The notes beneath the pieces were generated by a model. The model did no database searches. It was not told where the DNA came from and worked only from the letters and a program-made list of their open reading frames with translations. Source: Parapedobacter luteus (lineage in GTDB: Bacteria > Bacteroidota > Bacteroidia > Sphingobacteriales > Sphingobacteriaceae). Taken from it: DNA of 64,000 nucleotides. The position numbers and the translations under genes are program-made. Shown here piece by piece: positions 44,835 through 53,668 of the stretch. The DNA lies in assembly GCF_900168055.1 (NCBI RefSeq), contig NZ_FUYS01000003.1, forward strand, positions 186,001 through 250,000, read 5' to 3'. Every line of letters begins with the position of its first letter. Position 1 is the first letter of the stretch.

Positions 44835-47660
44835 ATGAAAAATCACCAGTACGTATTTACAATCAATATCTTATGTTTATTAACATTATGTTTTTATTCA
44901 CATAATGGTTTTCCTCAGGTTTTTAACGCCGACCAATACCCACCAAGTGTAAAGTGGAGGCAAATCAATACCGAAAACTTCCAAGTGATATATCCGTCCA
45001 TTTTCGAAGCCGGCGCCCAACGGTTGGCTAATGACTTGGAAATTCTTCGAGAACGGGTAAGCGAATCGTTGGGAGTAAAACCCCGGAAAATTTCCATCAT
45101 CTTGCAGAACCAAACTGTAGAATCCAACGGAAACGTCCAGCTAGCCCCCCGCCGTTCGGAGTTTTACACGACCCCTCCCCAGCATAGCGACTTCCAAGAT
45201 TGGCTCAATAATTTGGCTATCCACGAGCTTCGACACGTTGCGCAATTTGACAAATTGACAGGCTACCTGCGCGCACCTTTTTTTGAGCAACTCGCACTTG
45301 CCATTTACGGTGCCAACTTACCAGCTTGGTTTTTTGAAGGCGATGCCGTCCTAACCGAGACCAAGCTTTCCCTTGCCGGCCGGGGACGCCTGCCCTCTTG
45401 GGAAATGCCCTTCCGGACAAATCTGCTCAGCGGCAAAAAATACAGCTATCAGAAGGACTATCTGGGATCGTTGAAGAATATCACGCCGGGTTTCTACGAG
45501 CTTGGTTATTTCCTTACCTGGCAACTTGAAAAAGCGTATGGTGCCGATATACTCGACAGCCTGATCACCCGTATCGCCAAGCTTCCCATCCGCCCATATA
45601 ATTTCAGCAGTTCACTTAAGAAATACACGGGCTATAACACCAGGCAGTGGCACGAAAAAACAAGAGAGGAACTGACCCAACGATGGGAACAACAACTAAT
45701 CGAAAATGCTCCCGAGGATTACCCCGTATTTCCCGACAAGCAAGCAGGCAAACCAGCAAGCTGGCTGCTGCCCCGAAGGTTAGCTGATGGCCGCGTCATG
45801 GCCCTCCATCAGGATGTACACCGGGTGCCAGCCATCGTCATACTGGACACCGCCGGGCGGCAGGATGAAGTCGCAAAAACCGGCCGGCAGACGGACCCTC
45901 ATTTTTCGTATGCTTCCGGAAAGGTCGTCTGGGATGAACTCAGGCGCGACAAGCGTTATGGCAAACGTACCTATAACGTCATTAATCTTTATGACCTTGA
46001 GGCGCGGTCGTACAGACAGCTTACACGAAAAAGCCGCTATTTCTCGCCCGCCCTGCGCCCTGATGCAAAGCAGCTGATCGCAGTCTCGGTAGATGAGGAT
46101 AATGCCATAAGCCTCGTCCTCCTGGACACCGAAAGCGGCCAGAGAATCGCTCGGTTTCCATCACCTGAAAACATCCAACTACAGACACCAGCTTTCGACC
46201 AAACAGGCACCAAGGTTATTGTCACGGGCGTATCCCGGCAGGGCGCAGCCTTGATTGAGCTGGACCTGCCTTCCGGCTCATACCGCATGGCGCTCCCCTG
46301 GCAAGCCCAGCAGATCGAACGGCCAACCTACGCAGACAACCGGATTATCTTCAAGGCGCACTACAACGGCATTGATAACCTCTATGCCCTCGATACCGCG
46401 GCCAATACGATTTACCAACTTACAAACGCCCGATTCGGGGCTTTTAATCCGTCTGTCGATACCTCGAGCAACCGAATATTGTTCAACAATTACCAACTCG
46501 ACGGGTACCGGATTAGCCAAGTGGAGCCAATTACCTCGAAATATAGCGATTTTAAGCCGCTAACGCAGCCAAACCACACCTACACGGACAATGACACCAC
46601 CTACTTTGAGAAATGGGCTTCAAAGCCCTATAAAGGGCTGAAAAATATATTCAACTTTCATAGTCTCTCGGTAGACAATGACAATTTCGACAACCTCGAT
46701 GACATGAAGCCCGGTGTTTACTGGCTTTCCGATGATTTGCTGAATACTACACAACTCCGGTTGGGTTATGTTTACGATGGTGATATCCGCAGCAGTGAGT
46801 ACCTTGCTTCGGTGACCTACCAACGCTTCTTTCCGAAGTTCTCGTTGGAATACCTCAATCGGGGACAGGTAGGTGCAGCGAGGATTACCTCGGGCGGCCA
46901 GGAAGATGTGATCGGCCTGCGGTGGCGCGAAAATACGGCAACACTGACCATGGATATTCCGTTCGTTTTCTACCAACGCAACCATGTAATCGCCTCCGGC
47001 TTCAGCACCGCCACCTCTTATACACAACGCTACAACTTAAACGAACCGCAATTTGAGAACCGCTTTATCGATCGCATCCAATTCCCGATGCACTATCAAG
47101 TGTATTTCAATCATAGCACCAGACAGAGCATGCTGGACCTCGCTCCTCGCTGGGGGCAACATCTCAGCATTACTTATCGGCATTTCCCTTTTGACAACCA
47201 GGTTTCAGGGCAGCTTCTGTCTTTGCGCACGGCGTTTTACTTTCCTGGACTTTGGCGCAATCACTCGCTACTGGCTCGATTTAATTACCAGCAACGAAAT
47301 GGGACGTACCAAATGGCTAATGATATTCCGTTGGTAAGCGGCTATGACCAATTACGCCCGCTACCGGTGGACAACACGTTATTGGTAAGCTATCGATTTC
47401 CGATAGCTTACCCGGACTGGTCTATCGGTCCCTTGGCTTATATCAAACGTTTCAAGGGCGGCTTCTTTGCCGATTTCCAAAATGTACGGGCCGGAAACGC
47501 ATTCCAGCCTCGTACGTTTGGCATTGAATTCCGATCGGATATGAATTTATTGCGCTACTACCTGCCAAATTTTGACATTGGCATTAAACTGGTCTATGCC
47601 AATGAACCAAATCCGAGGCGACGTGTTTTTGCAACGTATGGCATCGGATATAGTTACTAA
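44835..47660 (+). CDS. Gluzincin-like / beta-propeller / beta-barrel envelope protein
   Basis: The protein has 941 residues. A signal peptide is followed by a peptidase-MA-like domain with H130-E-L-R-H134 and E168 in W-F-F-E-G-D, a plausible zinc site. Residues about 290-560 contain TolB/WD40-like repeats such as D-P-H-F-S-Y-A-S-G and F-S-P-A-L-R-P-D-A. The C-terminal ~300 residues are strand-rich with a surface-antigen/OMP85-like barrel appearance and end G-I-G-Y-S-Y. No plug or TonB box is present. Such three-part proteins occur in Bacteroidota but have no known function that I can name. It seems monocistronic. Confidence 0.78.
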   Translation: MKNHQYVFTINILCLLTLCFYSHNGFPQVFNADQYPPSVKWRQINTENFQVIYPSIFEAGAQRLANDLEILRERVSESLGVKPRKISIILQNQTVESNGNVQLAPRRSEFYTTPPQHSDFQDWLNNLAIHELRHVAQFDKLTGYLRAPFFEQLALAIYGANLPAWFFEGDAVLTETKLSLAGRGRLPSWEMPFRTNLLSGKKYSYQKDYLGSLKNITPGFYELGYFLTWQLEKAYGADILDSLITRIAKLPIRPYNFSSSLKKYTGYNTRQWHEKTREELTQRWEQQLIENAPEDYPVFPDKQAGKPASWLLPRRLADGRVMALHQDVHRVPAIVILDTAGRQDEVAKTGRQTDPHFSYASGKVVWDELRRDKRYGKRTYNVINLYDLEARSYRQLTRKSRYFSPALRPDAKQLIAVSVDEDNAISLVLLDTESGQRIARFPSPENIQLQTPAFDQTGTKVIVTGVSRQGAALIELDLPSGSYRMALPWQAQQIERPTYADNRIIFKAHYNGIDNLYALDTAANTIYQLTNARFGAFNPSVDTSSNRILFNNYQLDGYRISQVEPITSKYSDFKPLTQPNHTYTDNDTTYFEKWASKPYKGLKNIFNFHSLSVDNDNFDNLDDMKPGVYWLSDDLLNTTQLRLGYVYDGDIRSSEYLASVTYQRFFPKFSLEYLNRGQVGAARITSGGQEDVIGLRWRENTATLTMDIPFVFYQRNHVIASGFSTATSYTQRYNLNEPQFENRFIDRIQFPMHYQVYFNHSTRQSMLDLAPRWGQHLSITYRHFPFDNQVSGQLLSLRTAFYFPGLWRNHSLLARFNYQQRNGTYQMANDIPLVSGYDQLRPLPVDNTLLVSYRFPIAYPDWSIGPLAYIKRFKGGFFADFQNVRAGNAFQPRTFGIEFRSDMNLLRYYLPNFDIGIKLVYANEPNPRRRVFATYGIGYSY

Positions 47661-47680
47661 AAAAGCGGCTTGCGCCGCTT
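47661..47680 (-). terminator. Terminator between pgk and 44835 gene
   Basis: AAGCGGC (47663-47669) pairs with GCCGCTT (47674-47680) around a TTGC loop. On the minus strand it is followed by TTTTTT, so it mainly terminates pgk. Confidence 0.85.
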
Positions 47681-47683
47681 CAG

Positions 47684-48874
47684 TTATTCGTTTATTGCCT
47701 TTACTCCCGGGAGCTCTTTACCCTCCATGTATTCCAGCAACGCACCGCCGCCGGTACTTACATAGCTGACATGCTCCGTCATCCCAAACTTGCTCACGGC
47801 GGCAGCAGAATCCCCACCACCGATAAGCGAAAAAGCCCCTCGCTCTGTAGCTGCCACCACCGCGTCAGCCACGGCCTTGGTACCTTTCGCAAACTTATCC
47901 ATTTCAAACACACCCATTGGACCGTTCCACAATATGGTGTTGGAGGCCTGAATAACCTGGGCAAAATGTTCTGCCGATTCCTTACCGATATCCAGCCCCA
48001 TTTTGTCCGCAGGAATCCGGTCATTCCGGCCATCGTAAGCCGGCGAATCGGGTGAAAATTCGTCAGCAATCTGCGAATCGGTGGGCAACACCAGATTAAC
48101 ACCTTTTTCTTTGGCTTTTTTTACCAAATCATTTGCTAGATCCAGTTTATCCAGTTCGACTAATGATTTCCCAATCTCTCCACCGCGGGCCTTCACGAAA
48201 GTATACGCCATGCCTCCGCCAATAATCAGGTTGTCGACTTTTTCCAGCAATGCCTCAATAAGCTCCAGCTTATCGGACACCTTTGCGCCTCCCATGATGG
48301 CTGTAAATGGACGTTTTGGGTCATTCAATACTTTTTCGGCGTTGCCAATCTCGGCGGCCATTAAATATCCAAAATATTTAGCTTCAGGAAAAAACTGTGC
48401 AATTACCGCCGTGGAGGCATGGGCGCGATGAGCGGTACCAAATGCGTCGTTTACATAAACATCACCGAGCTTCGCCAGCTTTTCAGCAAAGGCCGCATCG
48501 CCCTTTTCCTCTTCTTTGTAGAAACGAAGATTCTCAAGAAGCAGTACTTCTCCAGGCTTTAGTCCCTCCGCCTTTGAGTAAGCTTCCGCACCGATGCAAT
48601 CATTAACAAATTGTACATCCACCCCCAATACATGTGAGAGGTGGCCAACAATATGCTTCAAAGAGAACTTCTCCGAAGGGCCATCCTTAGGCCTACCAAG
48701 ATGAGACATCAGGATGGCTGCACCGCCGTCGTTTAAAATCTTCTTAATCGTGGGCACCGCCCCTTGAATGCGGTTGTCGTCAGTAATGTTGTACTGCTCA
48801 TCTAGGGGAACATTAAAATCCACCCGTATCAATGCCTTCTTGCCGGAGAAATCTAAATTGTCTATGGTTTTCAT
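47684..48874 (-). CDS. pgk: Phosphoglycerate kinase
   Basis: The protein has 396 residues and catalyses the ATP-forming step of glycolysis. Signatures are [27 protein letters not shown] and the nucleotide-site G-G-G-D-S-A-A-A. All domains are complete at family length. The promoter at 48902 gives a leader of about 20 nt, and a strong terminator follows. Confidence 0.98.
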   Translation of the reverse strand: MKTIDNLDFSGKKALIRVDFNVPLDEQYNITDDNRIQGAVPTIKKILNDGGAAILMSHLGRPKDGPSEKFSLKHIVGHLSHVLGVDVQFVNDCIGAEAYSKAEGLKPGEVLLLENLRFYKEEEKGDAAFAEKLAKLGDVYVNDAFGTAHRAHASTAVIAQFFPEAKYFGYLMAAEIGNAEKVLNDPKRPFTAIMGGAKVSDKLELIEALLEKVDNLIIGGGMAYTFVKARGGEIGKSLVELDKLDLANDLVKKAKEKGVNLVLPTDSQIADEFSPDSPAYDGRNDRIPADKMGLDIGKESAEHFAQVIQASNTILWNGPMGVFEMDKFAKGTKAVADAVVAATERGAFSLIGGGDSAAAVSKFGMTEHVSYVSTGGGALLEYMEGKELPGVKAINE

Positions 48875-48901
48875 ATTAATCGTTCAAAGTATTTGGGCTA
48901 A

Positions 48902-48933
48902 CAAAGCTAATATAAGTATCGGCAAAAATTCAA
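48902..48933 (-). promoter_or_regulatory. Promoter of pgk
   Basis: On the minus strand TTG (complement of 48931-48933) and TAGCTTTG (complement of 48902-48909) are 21 nt apart. The -10 ends 27 nt before the ATG. Confidence 0.6.
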
Positions 48934-48974
48934 GAAATTGCGAGTTTTTGTTTCTGCGCTCTTAAATCCGCCAC

Positions 48975-49829
48975 CTATGCAAACACGTTCGTGCTATATT
49001 GTATCGCTTGGGCCCAGGCGTCCATATCCAACTGGGTGGCTATACCTCGCTCGTATAGCACTTCCAGCAAAGTCTCCGTGGCGATGTTACCTGTAAGCTT
49101 GTCTTCGGCCATTGGACACCCTCCGAATCCACGCAATGCCGTATCAAAACGTCTACACCCGACATCCAGCGCAGCCCGAAGCTTGTCACGACTGGTATCC
49201 GGTGTACTGTGTAAATGCAATCCCAGTTGCACGCCCGGAAATGCCTCGGCGATATAGGTGTATAAAGCAGCGATGCTGGCCGGCGTAGAATTGCCAATTG
49301 TATCGGCAAGCGCAAAGTGCCTCACCCCCAACGCTACCAGTTGGTCCGTGTAATCGGCTACAATAGCGGGGCTCCAGGCATCCCCATATGGATTGCCAAA
49401 TCCCATGGAAAGGTATATCAGTGGAGTTTTACCATTGACGTGACAAATCGCTACAACCTGTTTTACGACTGACAATGCCTGAACAATGGTGCTATTCGTA
49501 TTGCGAAGCTGAAATGTTTCGGACACCGAAAAAGGGAATCCCAACAGACCAACCGCATCATGGCTAACAGCTGCTTCGGCCCCCCGTATATTGGCCACTA
49601 TAGCCAACAGGTCAGTCGTACTGCCGGTGGTATCCAGCAGGCTAAGTACCTTCGCGGTATCACGCAGTTGTGGGATGGCCTTCGGCGAAACGAAACTACC
49701 GAAATCCAATCGTTCGAACCCCACATTCAGCAGCAATTGTATATACGTTGCCTTCACCGATGTTGGAATAAAGCGGTGTATTCCCTGCATTGCATCGCGC
49801 GGGCACTCCGTTATCGCAATGTTTTTCAT
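48975..49829 (-). CDS. Hydroxymethylglutaryl-CoA lyase family protein
   Basis: The protein has 284 residues and a TIM-barrel of the DRE-metallolyase group. The N-terminal motif is E-C-P-R-D-A-M-Q, with the catalytic arginine-aspartate pair. Others are G-F-G-N-P-Y-G, H-F-A-L-A-D-T-I-G, the metal histidines in L-G-L-H-L-H, and G-G-C-P-M-A with the active-site cysteine. It would cleave HMG-CoA to acetoacetate and acetyl-CoA in leucine breakdown. Its ATG overlaps the sppA stop by one base (TGATG), so translation is likely coupled, although the functions are unrelated. Confidence 0.9.
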   Translation of the reverse strand: MKNIAITECPRDAMQGIHRFIPTSVKATYIQLLLNVGFERLDFGSFVSPKAIPQLRDTAKVLSLLDTTGSTTDLLAIVANIRGAEAAVSHDAVGLLGFPFSVSETFQLRNTNSTIVQALSVVKQVVAICHVNGKTPLIYLSMGFGNPYGDAWSPAIVADYTDQLVALGVRHFALADTIGNSTPASIAALYTYIAEAFPGVQLGLHLHSTPDTSRDKLRAALDVGCRRFDTALRGFGGCPMAEDKLTGNIATETLLEVLYERGIATQLDMDAWAQAIQYSTNVFA

Positions 49830-51601
49830 CAGTAAATTTCTAGTTCAAACGGTAGCCGGGCTTGTATACCCCGCAGCTGAAGTGCTGACTTCACTTGCTC
49901 ATAAAACCGATATTGCTCACCAAGTTGGTGCCGGGCGAACCATGCACCGATTCGATCCGTAGTGTTGCCTAACAAGGATTCAAAGGGCTGCTTAATGGCC
50001 GGATAAGTGACTATCCGGAAATCATTTAGCCCTGCTTTGTTAGCCGCAGCAGCGATGGCATCGTCAATACTTCCCAAACGGTCTACCAACCCAATGGCCA
50101 ATGCTTGCTGTCCGCTCCACACCCGGCCCTGTCCGATACTGTCTACCCGCGCTTTGGATAAGCCCCTGCCGTCGGCCACCCGTTGAAGAAAAGTGTCGTA
50201 TATCCGTTCAACTTCCCGTTGAAGAATATTGAATTCATCGTTGGAGAGTGGCCGATCAAACGTGGTCAGCATATCGGCATATTTACTCGTTTTGACTTTA
50301 TCATAGGTTATACCCAATTTGTCGTTATACAGTCCCTGTAAATTAGGTATCAGACCAAAGACCCCGATAGATCCTGTAATCGTGTTGGGCTGCGCAAAAA
50401 TCGAATCGGCAGCAGCAGCGATATAATATCCACCCGACGCGGCTACATCCCCCATCGAAACAATAATCGGTTTTTCCTGTCTCAACAGTTCGACCTCCCT
50501 CCAAATCACGTCCGACGCCAATGCACTGCCTCCCGGTGAATTAATGCGAAACACAACAGCCTTCACTTTGTCGTCGCGGCGCACTTTGCGCAGTTCACGA
50601 GAAATCCGTTCTGAACCGATGATTTCATCTCCCCCTTCGCCGGAAACAATTTCACCGACAGCATAAACCACGGCTATGCGATCCCGTATTGATGCGCTCG
50701 CCACCTGCGGTTTGGGTTTGTATTTTGTAAGCGAAACCGCGCTGATGTCTGCGTCTTCACTGATGTCCAACAATACCTTCAACTCACTTAGTATTTCGTC
50801 TTTGTATTTTTTGCCGTCGGCCAATCGACGCGTTATCGCGTCATCCGCATTGCGAACAGCGTACTGGTCGGCAATGGCACGCAATGAATCGGGGCTCAGC
50901 TTTCGGCTCTCCGCTATTTCACCAAGGAAATGATCGTAGATGCTGCCTATAAACGACTCGACCTGCTCGCGGTTTGCGGTGCTCATCCTATCCAATGTAT
51001 ACGGTTCTACCGCACTCTTAAAGGAACCCACCTTGACCACTTGCGCCTCAATACCGAGTTTATCGAACATCCCCTTCAGGAACATCGTCTGGGAAGCAAG
51101 CCCTCGGAAATCAATCGTCCCTTCCGGATTAACATAAATCCGATCAGCAGTCGATGCCAAGTAATACGCCCGCTGCGTATAAAGTTCGCTGTAGGCTATG
51201 ATAAATTTACCCGACTCCTTAAAATCCAGCAACGCATCCCGAATCTCTTGCAACGATGCGAAACTAGCCGATACCACGGAAATATCTAAATAGATGCCTT
51301 TGATGCGATCATCGCTTTTGGCCGCCTCAATCCGTTTCAGAATGTCATCCAACCCTAAGTTTTTTGTAAAAATAAATCCGGGCACATTGAATCCATCGAA
51401 CGGATCCGGCATTGTACGCTCAGTAATCTCATGATTCAAATTTATAATGAGTAGTGAGTTGTTGGGAATCTTCACCTCTCTGTCGGCCCCCACACTACTT
51501 ATCATCCCCCCAATGATGATCAAACCAATAATAAACAATAAGACAAATGATAGGATAATCCCTGTCACCGTAGCCAATACGTACTTAAAAAATGCTCTCA
51601 T
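49829..51601 (-). CDS. sppA: Signal peptide peptidase SppA, 67K type
   Basis: The protein has 590 residues. A long N-terminal membrane helix (F-V-L-L-F-I-I-G-L-I-I) is followed by two tandem ClpP-fold domains, as in the E. coli 67-kDa form. The nucleophile serine is in A-A-S-G-G-Y-Y-I-A-A-A-A-D, and the lysine is expected in the N-terminal domain. It degrades cleaved signal peptides at the membrane. The frame extends to 51685, but the promoter at 51620-51651 supports the ATG at 51601. Confidence 0.94.
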   Translation of the reverse strand: MRAFFKYVLATVTGIILSFVLLFIIGLIIIGGMISSVGADREVKIPNNSLLIINLNHEITERTMPDPFDGFNVPGFIFTKNLGLDDILKRIEAAKSDDRIKGIYLDISVVSASFASLQEIRDALLDFKESGKFIIAYSELYTQRAYYLASTADRIYVNPEGTIDFRGLASQTMFLKGMFDKLGIEAQVVKVGSFKSAVEPYTLDRMSTANREQVESFIGSIYDHFLGEIAESRKLSPDSLRAIADQYAVRNADDAITRRLADGKKYKDEILSELKVLLDISEDADISAVSLTKYKPKPQVASASIRDRIAVVYAVGEIVSGEGGDEIIGSERISRELRKVRRDDKVKAVVFRINSPGGSALASDVIWREVELLRQEKPIIVSMGDVAASGGYYIAAAADSIFAQPNTITGSIGVFGLIPNLQGLYNDKLGITYDKVKTSKYADMLTTFDRPLSNDEFNILQREVERIYDTFLQRVADGRGLSKARVDSIGQGRVWSGQQALAIGLVDRLGSIDDAIAAAANKAGLNDFRIVTYPAIKQPFESLLGNTTDRIGAWFARHQLGEQYRFYEQVKSALQLRGIQARLPFELEIY

Positions 51602-51619
51602 GCTTTGAAATTCTTGTGT

Positions 51620-51651
51620 CAAACTTAGCCAAACTTGACCGGATATACAAA
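51620..51651 (-). promoter_or_regulatory. Promoter of sppA
   Basis: On the minus strand TTTG (complement of 51648-51651) and TAAGTTTG (complement of 51620-51627) are 20 nt apart, a full consensus match. Transcription would start about 12 nt before the ATG at 51601. Confidence 0.7.
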
Positions 51652-51722
51652 CATACCTGTTCAGTAAGCCCTTGGATTTGACCATGCAACGGAAAGATAG
51701 TTACAATTGCTGATCTTTTCAT

Positions 51723-51730
51723 TATTTTTG
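51723..51730 (+). promoter_or_regulatory. TAnnTTTG -10 element of folK
   Basis: TATTTTTG is an exact -10 match ending 34 nt before the ATG at 51765. It lies in the divergent gap with sppA. A -33 match is not evident. Confidence 0.45.
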
Positions 51731-51764
51731 CCGGATAGGGCCTAACAACATCAGTTTTTAGAAC

Positions 51765-52265
51765 ATGCCAATGCCGGTTGACGCAGACACATATCTTTTA
51801 TTGGGCACAAATATGGGCAACAGAATATTGCTTTTGCAGCAAGCCCGTAATGAAATTGCCCAAGAAATAGGGAGTATTGCAAAAATGTCTTCGATATATG
51901 AAACCGCAGCCTGGGGCAATGAGGACCAACCGAACTTCCTTAATCAAGTCGTACTTGTGACTACGCCACTGCAACCGCATCTATTGTTGGAAAAAATAAA
52001 TGCAATTGAGAAAAAATTGGGCAGGCAACGCGTTAAGAAATGGGAATCAAGACCGATAGATATCGACATTTTATGGTATGCGGACCAACTTATAGACGAG
52101 GTTAATTTACAAGTACCTCACATGCACCTCCCAGACCGAAGGTTCGCATTAATCCCACTGCAAGAAATTGCCCCTTCACTGATTCACCCTGCATCAAAAA
52201 AAACGGTCACCGAAATGCTGAACGATTCCCCTGACCGATTACCCGTACATCTTTATAAACAATAG
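51765..52265 (+). CDS. folK: 2-amino-4-hydroxy-6-hydroxymethyldihydropteridine diphosphokinase
   Basis: The protein has 166 residues and transfers pyrophosphate from ATP to the pterin in folate synthesis. Visible motifs are L-L-L-G-T-N-M-G-N-R at the N-terminus, K-K-L-G-R-Q-R and the metal-binding S-R-P-I-D-I-D-I-L-W-Y. The pterin-site text H-L-P-D-R-R-F-A-L is present. ATGs at 51765 and 51771 are equivalent. The Hpt gene starts 6 nt after the stop, so both are on one transcript. Confidence 0.95.
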   Translation: MPMPVDADTYLLLGTNMGNRILLLQQARNEIAQEIGSIAKMSSIYETAAWGNEDQPNFLNQVVLVTTPLQPHLLLEKINAIEKKLGRQRVKKWESRPIDIDILWYADQLIDEVNLQVPHMHLPDRRFALIPLQEIAPSLIHPASKKTVTEMLNDSPDRLPVHLYKQ

Positions 52266-52271
52266 ATACAT

Positions 52272-52634
52272 ATGAACAACATGAACTTTGAACAAGCCAA
52301 CATGGACTATCTGGAGGATCTATCCGGAGGCAATACGCAACTTATCAAAGAAATCCTTGAGCTTTTCATCAAACAGACGCCGCCCGACATTGAACTCCTT
52401 TCTTCATATATCCAACAGAACGACTGGGAAAAGGTATACAGACAGGCCCACCATATTAAGCCCACGCTAGCTTATGTCGGTGCAAACGGCATGCGCCAGG
52501 AATTGCAGGAAATAGAAAACCTTGCCAAAAACAGGCAAGGCCTCGACTTAATACCCGAAAAATTTAACGCATTACTACCTAGGCTGGAAACGCTCTATCA
52601 GGAATTGAAAACGTATCTGGAAACCTTAGAGTGA
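52272..52634 (+). CDS. Hpt (histidine phosphotransfer) domain protein
   Basis: The protein has 120 residues and is a single four-helix Hpt domain. The phospho-histidine is in Q-A-H-H-I-K-P-T-L, matching the H-x-x-K-P consensus. It would pass phosphate between receivers in a multi-step phosphorelay. No hybrid kinase is adjacent, so its partners lie elsewhere. The gene is downstream of folK. A second ATG is at 52284. It abuts purS tail to tail. Confidence 0.87.
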   Translation: MNNMNFEQANMDYLEDLSGGNTQLIKEILELFIKQTPPDIELLSSYIQQNDWEKVYRQAHHIKPTLAYVGANGMRQELQEIENLAKNRQGLDLIPEKFNALLPRLETLYQELKTYLETLE

Positions 52635-52886
52635 CTAAATTGCCTTGATTTCAAAGTCGTAACTTTCCATAATCAAGTTTGCTAACAGTTTTTTGCATGC
52701 CTCATCTACTTTTTGGCGAGCGGTGTCCTCATCTGGCGCCTCCACTTCCAATGTGATGCGTTTACCAATTCTTATATTACTTATTTCGGTCAATCCTAAG
52801 TTTTTCATACTTCCGGTCACCGCTTTTCCTTGAGGATCCAAAATTTCCTTTAAGGGCATCACATTGATCTCTGCCAAAAAATTCAT
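52635..52886 (-). CDS. purS: Phosphoribosylformylglycinamidine synthase subunit PurS
   Basis: The 83-residue protein begins with the strand F-L-A-E-I-N-V-M-P and has D-P-Q-G-K-A-V and the C-terminal N-L-I-M-E-S-Y-D-F. This is the PurS subunit that bridges PurQ and small PurL in the four-step FGAR to FGAM reaction. Neither purQ nor purL is nearby. It converges with the Hpt gene, their ends abutting. Confidence 0.9.
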   Translation of the reverse strand: MNFLAEINVMPLKEILDPQGKAVTGSMKNLGLTEISNIRIGKRITLEVEAPDEDTARQKVDEACKKLLANLIMESYDFEIKAI

Positions 52887-52945
52887 AGACTAAATAATTT
52901 TGAAGGCTACGATGACCCGCGCAACATGACCCTGCCGCGGGTATT

Positions 52946-53623
52946 TCATGCCATTTGCTTAAAATGAATATAAGAAAACAAAAAATACAATACCAGCACT
53001 GCCGGAATAGCCGCAAAGTTAAATAAACCAACCAATACTGCGCTCAAAATTATAAAAATGAATTTCCAGCGATTTTTCCGCCAAGACAAGGACTCCAATT
53101 TTAATGAAAACAGCCTGATATTGCTCACAAGTAGCGCACTCGTTACAACGATGCTACCCAGCAAAAACAACGGGTGATAAACGCTACCGCTGTAAGCCTC
53201 TCCGATGAATGGCAGCGACACCACATAAAAGGCATTCATTGGTGTGTTAAGTCCAATAAAATCTGTCGACTGGCGTTCATCAACGTTAAATTTGGCTAAG
53301 CGGATTGCCGAAAACAGGGTAACAAGAAATCCCAGGTAAGGCAGGTATTCGGCGGTAGGAAGTGCTACACCGAGCATATAATAAAGCACTGAACCGGGCA
53401 CAAGGCCGAAGCTCACGACATCGGCCAACGAATCCAGCTCTTTGCCTACGGCCGACCGCACATGCAACGCTCGCGCTACCAACCCATCAAAAAAATCGAA
53501 AACCCCGGATAGTAAAACACAATACGCTGCCACATCAGGCCGGCCGTCCAAAGCGAACGTAACCCCAACACAACCGCTGAAAAGGTTCAGGCAGGTAATA
53601 GAATTGGGTAAGTGTTTCTTCAT
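52946..53623 (-). CDS. pssA: CDP-diacylglycerol--serine O-phosphatidyltransferase
   Basis: The protein has 225 residues, six or more membrane helices, and the CDP-alcohol phosphotransferase motif D-G-L-V-A-R-A...G-K-E-L-D-S-L-A-D, with the two metal-binding aspartate pairs. It makes phosphatidylserine, the precursor of phosphatidylethanolamine, in the inner membrane. The ATG at 53623 follows rho by 45 nt. The frame upstream to 53641 adds six residues through a stable hairpin and is not favoured. Confidence 0.93.
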   Translation of the reverse strand: MKKHLPNSITCLNLFSGCVGVTFALDGRPDVAAYCVLLSGVFDFFDGLVARALHVRSAVGKELDSLADVVSFGLVPGSVLYYMLGVALPTAEYLPYLGFLVTLFSAIRLAKFNVDERQSTDFIGLNTPMNAFYVVSLPFIGEAYSGSVYHPLFLLGSIVVTSALLVSNIRLFSLKLESLSWRKNRWKFIFIILSAVLVGLFNFAAIPAVLVLYFLFSYIHFKQMA

Positions 53624-53628
53624 AGTGG

Positions 53629-53660
53629 ATGGCTGTAACATGCCATGGTGCTACAGCCAT
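53629..53660 (-). repeat. 9-bp hairpin between rho and pssA
   Basis: ATGGCTGTA (53629-53637) pairs perfectly with TACAGCCAT (53652-53660) across a 14-nt loop. It fills most of the 45-nt gap and ends 5 nt before the pssA ATG. No T-run follows, so it is not a standard terminator. Confidence 0.6.
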
Positions 53661-53668
53661 TGAGCTAT

